From positions 1-48,158 of the forward strand of contig CAMJYG010000013.1 of NCBI GenBank assembly GCA_946409935.1: a stretch of 48,158 bases of DNA, read 5' to 3'. Shown one piece after another: positions 42,174-48,158 of this stretch; position 1 is the first letter of the stretch; each line of letters begins with the position of its first letter. Under the pieces are notes generated by a model. That model was not told the origin of the DNA. It ran no database searches and was given only the letters and a program-made list of their open reading frames with translations. This stretch comes from an uncultured Clostridium sp. Lineage in GTDB: Bacteria; Bacillota; Clostridia; TANB77; CAG-508. Position numbers and translations under genes: made by a program.

Positions 42174-44237
42174 TTATTTTTCACTTTTTATTTTTAATTG
42201 ATTAACTTCTTGTAAATTTTCTAATCTATTTATTTTTATATAATTTTCAGATACCGTATATAAATTATCATCAATATATAAACCTCTTAGCATTCTAGAA
42301 TTATTATATAATTTATAATATTTATCTTTAATATTTTCATGTGTTATAACACCTTTTAATTTAAATCCATCTGTTAAATTAATATTATAAACAAAATATC
42401 CTTCAGAATTATATACTTTATCATAGCTTCTATATGCGTTTATTATATTTTCATATTCGTCACTTGAAGTTTTTATTTGGAAATCCTCCACATAATTATT
42501 TACCGGTATCGCTATAAGCTGCTTTTCTTTTGAAAACAACAATGCTTTATGGTTTGTTAAAATTGAAGAAGTTGCCCTACTATCTCCTATTATAGTATCA
42601 GATATTTGAATTGGTCTATTTACATCTGTTACATCAAATAATGCCATTTTCATTCCGGTTATAGTAGCTGTTGTAGATAAAACCTTTCCATCTGAATTTC
42701 TATTTACTTTTTCTTCTGTTTGCATCCCTATTCCAATTAGATGATTTTCATCATAAGGATGTAAATATGTGCTATATCCTGGTATTTTTAATTTTCCTAA
42801 AACTTCTGGATTTGTTGGATTACTTAAATCTATAACAAATAATGGGTCTATTGTTTTATATGTAACTAAATATACTCTATCCCCTAAAAATCTAGATGAA
42901 TACATTTTTTCTCCTTCTGCTAATCTTTCTGTTTCACCTATTTTTTTCATATTTTTATCAAATATTACAACTCTTGAACCGTCATCATCATATAAAGCTA
43001 CCCTCAAATTATCTTTATATTCATCTATTGAAAATTGATTTATTGTTTGACCATTTTCTTCTGCTTTTTTATCAAATCTTATACTTCCATTTTCTAATAA
43101 ATTGAATTTGTAAATTTTAGTATTATAACCACTTTCTTCATCTTCGTAAGAATCATCACGATCAAATATTCCTAAAATACCTTTTAAACCAAAAATATCT
43201 GAAATCTTTGGTTCATAATAAGACCTCCAATTATATTCTTGATCAAGTAAATAGATATTGTTTTCAGAAACATAAGCATTTTCTATATCCATCAAATATG
43301 AATTAACTTTTACCTCTTGTCCAATATTATTTAAATCTAACATTGATAATATCGTTTGTGTATCTGTTGTTACATTCTTTATTTTGCTTATATTTTTAAC
43401 TCCTTGGTCTATTTTCTTTCCATCTTCTTTAAAATATGTAATTATTTTATCATTTTCTTTTCTTAAATTTCCTGTTGCAATAACATATAGCCTACCATTA
43501 ATACATCTTGATGTATAATATGGTTGCTGAATTTCATAATCTTTTACTTTTTTAGGTGTCTCTTTATTTGAAATATCATATACTGCTACAAATGTAGTAT
43601 TTTTGCTGTTATATTTATTATAATAAGAAAAATTAGATTTTATTTTTTCATATATAACAATTAATTTATCATTATATAAAATTAAATCTTCTGGTATTGT
43701 ATAATCATCACCATCTGAAATTTTAGCAGCAATTTTAATTTGTGCTGCATCTCTAACATCTGTTATAATAACATTATTATCTGATAAAGAATATATATAA
43801 TCTCCATCAGTTTTTGTAATATCAGCTTCATCCACATTTTCAACTTGAATATTAGTTGTTGAATAATCTTTAGAAACTTCCGTGCTTTTTGTATTTTCTG
43901 CACTATCCATAATCTGAGCAGTGTCTATACCATTTATTCCTGATGTTATACTTCTTTCTGAATTAACATTCATTGGAATATCTTCTAATGTGCTCCTATA
44001 TAATGTACCATTATTTTCCTCCATATACATTAAACTAAATGGTAATTTTAAGTATTTCTCAACTGTTGAAATCTCTGCTTCATTTTCATGATTATAAATT
44101 TTTTCTAACTCTTTTTCTGATGAAATTGGTATAATTTCCCCTTTATCTTCTAAATAAAAATCTCCTGCAATATTGTATATACAAACGACTAGTATTAGTA
44201 ATAATATTGGTATTATTATCTTTTTTGTTTTTTTCAA
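42174..44237 (-). CDS. Secreted beta-propeller-domain protein
   Basis: 687 residues. An N-terminal membrane anchor/signal (IIIPILLLILVVCIYNIAG) precedes YSTTNIQVENVDEADITKTD, the hallmark start of the C-terminal beta-propeller family (PF09826). Repeated propeller blades follow (YIYSLSDNNVIITDVRDA; LYVIATGNLRK; LYDDDGSRVVIFD; LFVIDLSNPTNPEVLGKL). The protein acts outside the membrane; role unknown, possibly protein binding. First gene of the run toward the pyrophosphorylase. Confidence 0.87.
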   Translation of the reverse strand: MKKTKKIIIPILLLILVVCIYNIAGDFYLEDKGEIIPISSEKELEKIYNHENEAEISTVEKYLKLPFSLMYMEENNGTLYRSTLEDIPMNVNSERSITSGINGIDTAQIMDSAENTKSTEVSKDYSTTNIQVENVDEADITKTDGDYIYSLSDNNVIITDVRDAAQIKIAAKISDGDDYTIPEDLILYNDKLIVIYEKIKSNFSYYNKYNSKNTTFVAVYDISNKETPKKVKDYEIQQPYYTSRCINGRLYVIATGNLRKENDKIITYFKEDGKKIDQGVKNISKIKNVTTDTQTILSMLDLNNIGQEVKVNSYLMDIENAYVSENNIYLLDQEYNWRSYYEPKISDIFGLKGILGIFDRDDSYEDEESGYNTKIYKFNLLENGSIRFDKKAEENGQTINQFSIDEYKDNLRVALYDDDGSRVVIFDKNMKKIGETERLAEGEKMYSSRFLGDRVYLVTYKTIDPLFVIDLSNPTNPEVLGKLKIPGYSTYLHPYDENHLIGIGMQTEEKVNRNSDGKVLSTTATITGMKMALFDVTDVNRPIQISDTIIGDSRATSSILTNHKALLFSKEKQLIAIPVNNYVEDFQIKTSSDEYENIINAYRSYDKVYNSEGYFVYNINLTDGFKLKGVITHENIKDKYYKLYNNSRMLRGLYIDDNLYTVSENYIKINRLENLQEVNQLKIKSEK

Positions 44238-44604
44238 AACTATCAGCTCCTCTCTTCTAATATTTTACTAAAAATAAAACTAAAAATCAATAATTTGTAA
44301 CAAAGTGCTTTTACAATGTGTTACAGTTCAGTAACTACAACGTTTCCACTCAGCCATGAATAATTAAAAGTCCGCGCTAGCAATGACTATATAATTATCA
44401 AATTATAACATTTAAAAATAAAACACTGATATATTAATATTCCACTCTAACATTAATATATCAGTATTTCATTTTTTCAATTATACATTTAAAATTCATA
44501 TTTAATTAGAAGAATATTCTTCAATAAGACTATCAATATCTTTGTAAGCATTTTCTATTGTTTCCTGATGATATCATTTATACATATTAAATATAAAAAC
44601 AATA
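44238..44604. other. Gap with a family A fragment and a gene remnant
   Basis: GTTACAGTTCAG (44320) marks a degraded family A end. At 44502-44587 the minus strand reads a short piece (ETIENAYKDIDSLIEEYSSN) with a stop just after its ATG, which looks like the tail of a decayed gene, perhaps an antitoxin. Confidence 0.4.
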
Positions 44605-44964
44605 CTAAAATGCCTGCTTTATGTGATTAATTCTAACTTTAGAATTTTTTATAAAAACTTCAATTACATCAAGCCTTATAGCTACATTTTTTATATTATT
44701 TTTAAACACATAATATTCTGCACATTTATATATGTTTTTTTGTTTGCACGAATCAACAGCTTCTGCTGGTCTACCAAATTGAAATCCTGTTCTAGTTTTA
44801 ACCTCTATAAAAACCAATTCTTCTGCATATACATCTTTTGCTATAATATCAACTTCTCCTTGTCTACATCTAAAATTTCTGCCTATAATAATATATTCTT
44901 TCTTTTGTAAATATTCACAAGCAAAATTTTCTCCCATTTTTCCAATTATTTGTTTTTTGTACAT
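44605..44964 (-). CDS. yraN: YraN/UPF0102 nuclease-like protein
   Basis: 119 residues. GKMGENFACEYLQKK, FRCRQGEVDIIAKD, LVFIEVKTRTG and FGRPAEAV are the standard motifs of the UPF0102 family, which has the restriction-endonuclease-like fold (Asp and Glu-x-Lys). Its role is unclear; it is usually encoded near rnhB, comM and dprA, as here. The ribosome site AAAGGGATGATAGTAA is the end of a family C repeat. Confidence 0.93.
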   Translation of the reverse strand: MYKKQIIGKMGENFACEYLQKKEYIIIGRNFRCRQGEVDIIAKDVYAEELVFIEVKTRTGFQFGRPAEAVDSCKQKNIYKCAEYYVFKNNIKNVAIRLDVIEVFIKNSKVRINHIKQAF

Positions 44965-44969
44965 TTACT

Positions 44970-45122
44970 ATCATCCCTTTTTTAAGGCACAAATCTGGTT
45001 GGAAAAGAATTAAATTTTGACAAGGCATATTATATTTAAAAGGCAAGGGCGCATACTTTGTGTATGTAACCGCGTTTTAAATATAATATAACGCAGTCAA
45101 AATTCTAATTATTTTTCAACCT
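44970..45122. repeat. Family C repeat, copy 2
   Basis: Nearly identical in ends and core (CCGCGTTTTAAATATAATAT) to 18191-18342. It fills the gap between dprA and yraN exactly: its right end supplies the last codons and the TAA stop of dprA, its left end the yraN ribosome site. Confidence 0.8.
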
Positions 45123-45988
45123 TATAACCTCTTGCAACTTTTTTTATATATCCTTCTAATTCAAGCATTAATAATATATTATTTATTTCACTTATACTTT
45201 TATTTGTTTTTTTATAAATTTCATTTACAGTACATGGTACTTGTGAAATAAACTGATAAACTTCATTATAATCATTATTTAAGCATACTTTTTTTACATT
45301 TGAGTTTATTTCTACATTTTCTTTGTAATCTATATATTGTACTTCTGAAATTTCATCTATTATGTCTTTTGTTGTACGCACCATTACTGCAATTTGATTT
45401 TTTATTAATCTATTATTACCAACTCCAGTTTTTTCGTATATTCCATGTGGTATTGCCATAACCTTTTTCCCTTGTTCTTTTGCTATTCTTGCAGTTACAC
45501 TAGTTCCGCTTCTATGTGCTGATTCTATAACTAAAACACCTAATGCAATGCCACTAACAATTCTATTTCTTTCCAAAAATTTTTCTGACGTTGCTTCTAC
45601 TTCTGGTTCATATTCACTTATTATTAATCCACCACTATCAATAATCTTTTTAAAAAGTCCCTCATTTTCCTTTGGAAATATATTATTAAAACCACAACCT
45701 AAAACAGCTATGGTTTTTCCCTTTTCTTCCAATGTTTTTATATGTGCAACAGAATCTATTCCGCACCGCCATTCCACTTGATATTGTTATTCCCTGATGC
45801 ACTAATTCTTTAGTAAATTTTTCAGCAAGATTTATTCCATTTTCTGAACAAGACCTTGAACCTATAATAGAAATTATGTTAGTTTTCAATAAATTTATGT
45901 CACCTTCAACATATAATTGATTTGGTGGATTTTTTATTTTTCTTAAACTTTCTGGATATTCATTATCTTCTATATAAACTATTTTAAC
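45109..45988 (-). CDS. dprA: DNA processing protein A, read through a +1 shift at CGG; start unclear
   Basis: DprA loads RecA on incoming single strands in transformation. The Rossmann fold shows ISIIGSRSCSENG, then zero frame reads SGMAVRNRF and stops. Skipping the C of CGG (45761-45763) gives SGMAVGIDSVAHIKTLEEKG and continues to ISEYEPE, FLERNRIVSG, SGTSVTARIAKEQGKKVMAI and a C-terminal winged helix. The conserved N-terminal part (VYIEDNEYPESLRKIKNPPN) reaches back to the comM stop, but there is no ATG, GTG or TTG in that frame; see finding. Length about 292. Co-transcribed with comM. Confidence 0.9.
45760..45763 (-). other. CGGA recoding site in dprA
   Basis: In-frame CGG after GTG. Skipping C gives GGA in SGMAxGID, an almost invariant glycine of DprA. 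Zero-frame reading stops about 20 codons later. Confidence 0.87.
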
Positions 45989-46000
45989 ATTATCACCTTC

Positions 46001-47550
46001 TTAACAATTTTTCCAATATTTTCTATCTAAACTTCTATATTGAATTGCTTCTGCTAAATGTTTTTCCAAAATATTCTCTGAGCTATCTAGATCAGCAATA
46101 GTTCTCGCAACTTTTAATATTCTTCCATAAGCTCTTGCACTTAGTCCTAATCTTTCAAAAGCATTTTCTAGCAATTTTTTACTTTGCTTATTTAATATAC
46201 AAAATTTTTCTATCATACTAGGAGTTAATTCTGAATTCGAATATATATTATAATTTTTATATCTTTCAATTTGCCTTTTTCTTGCAATATTTACTCTTTC
46301 CCTTATAACTTCAGATTTTTCTGCATTTTGATTATTTTCTAATTTATTATATTTAACAGCATTTACTTCTATATGAATATCTATTCTATCTAATAATGGT
46401 CCACTAATTTTATTAATATACTTTTTTATTTGAGCAGGCTTACATGAACATTCTTTTTCACTTGAACCATAATATCCGCAAGGACATGGATTCATGCTAG
46501 CCACAAACATAAAATTACACGGATATGTTATTGAAGAATTTAATCTACTAATAGTTACAAAATTATCCTCTAACGGACCTCTTAATACTTCAAGGGTACT
46601 TTGATTAAATTCTGGTAATTCATCTAAAAACAAAACTCCATAATGTGCTAAACTTATTTCTCCGTGGTTTAGGCTTTTTACCCCCTCCAACTAGAGAAAC
46701 TTGTGTTATTGTATGATGTGGACTTCTAAATGGCCTTGTATATATAATGGGAACATCTTTTGAAGTTAAACCAACTATACTATAAATTTTAGTTATTTCT
46801 AAAGATTCTTCAAAACTCATTTCTGGCAATATACTTGGCAGTCTTCTTGCAAGCATCGTTTTTCCAGAACCGTGGGCTCCCAATCAAAAGACAATTATGC
46901 CCTCCTGCTGCTGCAATTTCCAATGCTCTCTTTACTTCTTCTTGTCCTTTTACCTCTTCAAAATCAAATTTATATTTAGTTTTATCTTCTTGATTATAAT
47001 TTTTGTATTCTTGTTTTTTTATTTTTAGATTACCATTTAAATACTCTATTACTTCTTTTATATTATCAGCTGGCAATATTTCTATTCCTTGTACTACTGC
47101 AGCTTCTTCACTATTTTCTTTAGATAATATAATTCTTTTAATTCCTAATTTTTTTGCTTCTATGCAAATTGGCAATATTCCATCTGTTTTTTCTATTTTT
47201 CCATTTAAAGATAGTTCTCCAATAAATATTGTTTCTTTTAATATTTCTTCTAAATTGCTGTTTACAATATTATCAGAAGCTATTAGAATACCTATTGCAA
47301 TGGGCAAGTCAAAATTAGAACCTTCTTTTCTTGTATTTGCAGGTGCTAAATTTACTACTATTCTTCTACTCAAAAATTCAATATTAGAATTTCTAATAGC
47401 TGTTTTTACTCTTTCTTTAGATTCTTTAACACTTGTATCTGGCAAACCTACAATTTCAAAATATGGCATTCCAAAAGAAATATCTACTTCTATAGAAACT
47501 AAAAAGCCGTCTAAACCTTGAAGTGCCATACTTTTTGTTATTGCTAACAT
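46001..47550 (-). CDS. comM: ComM/YifB AAA+ ATPase, read through two +1 shifts at CGG
   Basis: With both shifts the product is 515 residues, the normal length. The N-terminal Lon-like domain has GLPDTSVKESKERVKTAI. At 46870-46872 zero frame reads IGSPRFWKN; skipping C gives IGSPGSGKTMLARRLPSILP (P-loop). At 46662-46664 zero frame reads KPKPRRNKF; skipping C gives KPKPGEISLAHYGVLFLDEL (Walker B). Then come FVASMNPCPCGYYG, GPLLDRIDIHI and SARAYGRILKVARTIADL. ComM is a hexameric helicase promoting branch migration in transformation. Start ATG with AGAAAGGAGCG upstream. Immediately upstream lies an inverted-repeat element. Confidence 0.93.
46661..46664 (-). other. CGGA recoding site 2 in comM
   Basis: In-frame CGG (codon 296 of the shifted frame) after CCA. 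Skipping C gives PGE, the conserved PGEISLAHxGVLFLDE motif. Confidence 0.88.
46869..46872 (-). other. CGGT recoding site 1 in comM
   Basis: In-frame CGG (codon 227) after CCA. Skipping C gives GGT and completes the P-loop GSPGSGKT. Confidence 0.88.
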
Positions 47551-47563
47551 TTCGCTCCTTTCT

Positions 47564-47804
47564 ACTTATATAACTTAAATATCTGAGGCCATTATTCTGG
47601 ATAAAATATTTCACGTTTTTTTTGGAGTGGGCTATTTACAAGGGCTTATTTGTAAATTAAATTCATGTTTATATTTGTGTTCAATGACCTTTATATTAAC
47701 TTAATTGGGGATTTGGGGTATTAAAATAAAAGATTCGAAAAAATATACATATTTTTGTATTCTTGGATTACAATAATGACCTCAGATATTTAAATTATAT
47801 AAGT
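47564..47804. repeat. 241-bp element with 33-bp inverted ends
   Basis: ACTTATATAACTTAAATATC... (47564-47596) recurs inverted at 47772-47804 with two mismatches in 33. The interior has no open frame. It starts 13 nt before the comM ATG, so it forms the comM leader or promoter region. It is not obviously related to families A-D. Confidence 0.65.
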
Positions 47805-48077
47805 TTTTTGATCCTTATTTTGTAAAATATAATTATTGAATTTTTTTGAAATCTAGATTTTTAAATAATTTTCTTAATTATTATTTTTAAAATTTGAATG
47901 CAATTTTGAATTTTAGATTTTAAAATCTTGAATTAATTTAAATAAAAAATTTTTGTTATTTTCAAGAAAATAATTTTGAAATAAATTTTTTGATTGCTAA
48001 CTGATTAGTATTATAAAATAGTTTCCAGAATTTGTCAATACTTTTTTAAAAATTTTTTAAAAAACACTTATCAAATT

Positions 48078-48158
48078 GTTACAGTTCACAGCCTATTATA
48101 ATCTAATATATAAATATTTTTCAAAAAATCTCGGCTTCATTACATATTTAAGAAATTC
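48078..48158. repeat. Family A end, cut by window edge
   Basis: GTTACAGTTCACAGCCTATT then TATAATCTAATATATAAATA, matching the 26960 copy. Confidence 0.55.

Larger units (their letters stand above)
47551..48158. other. Gene-free right end
   Basis: About 600 bp of very AT-rich DNA upstream of comM. It contains the inverted-repeat element at 47564-47804 and a family A end at 48078. No coding frame or RNA gene is recognised in 47805-48070. Confidence 0.5.

Overview
The window is a strongly AT-rich chromosomal segment with almost every gene on the minus strand. Gene content (class I release factor, MurF, DprA, ComM/YifB, YraN, DUF975 and DUF4190 membrane proteins, a sortase-type anchored protein, purine-rich ribosome binding sites) points to an uncultured low-GC Bacillota, most likely Clostridia. 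This is inference from family content; no 16S is present.

Layout by coordinate: 1-12042 is an F1-like ATPase cluster, transcribed right to left as a 1791-residue and a 518-residue single-pass surface protein, a c-like subunit, a fused b-delta subunit, alpha, gamma and beta (beta runs off the window). 12474-14720 holds prfA and a cohesin-like wall protein. 15094-18175 is a YhaN/YhaO-like ATPase and nuclease pair. 18620-25758 has a VirD4/TraG coupling protein, two unknown small proteins, a DnaJ protein, MurF and a DUF4143 ATPase. 26073-27762 has a PIN toxin-antitoxin pair, an IS91-type transposase remnant and tRNA-Gly/tRNA-Cys. 27853-35756 has TopA, small unknowns and a 1553-residue helicase. 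36062-44237 has membrane proteins, a roughly 630-nt structured RNA, a nucleoside kinase and a beta-propeller/DUF4190/phosphoesterase/UDP-sugar pyrophosphorylase operon. 44605-47550 is comM-dprA-yraN. Five dispersed families of palindromic repeats fill many of the gaps.

The most important observation concerns decoding. Seven conserved genes look frameshifted, at eight places. At all eight the break is an in-frame CGG codon, and homology resumes if the C is skipped so that the following GGN is read as glycine (CGGA six times, CGGT twice). I found no other in-frame CGG in roughly 13,400 codons. This suggests that CGG is not an arginine codon here, but a programmed +1 shift or a CGGN four-base glycine codon. 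The positions are conserved glycines, including the P-loops of ComM and the TraG-like protein.

The second system is the ATPase cluster. Nucleotide-binding motifs of alpha and beta and the ends of gamma are conserved, but no subunit a is present, and the c-like protein has no acidic residue in its second helix, where the ion-carrying carboxylate normally sits. Two surface proteins with beta-sandwich domains occupy the usual place of the a gene. I read it as an F1-type motor coupled to an extracellular structure instead of to ion flow; the function is inferred.
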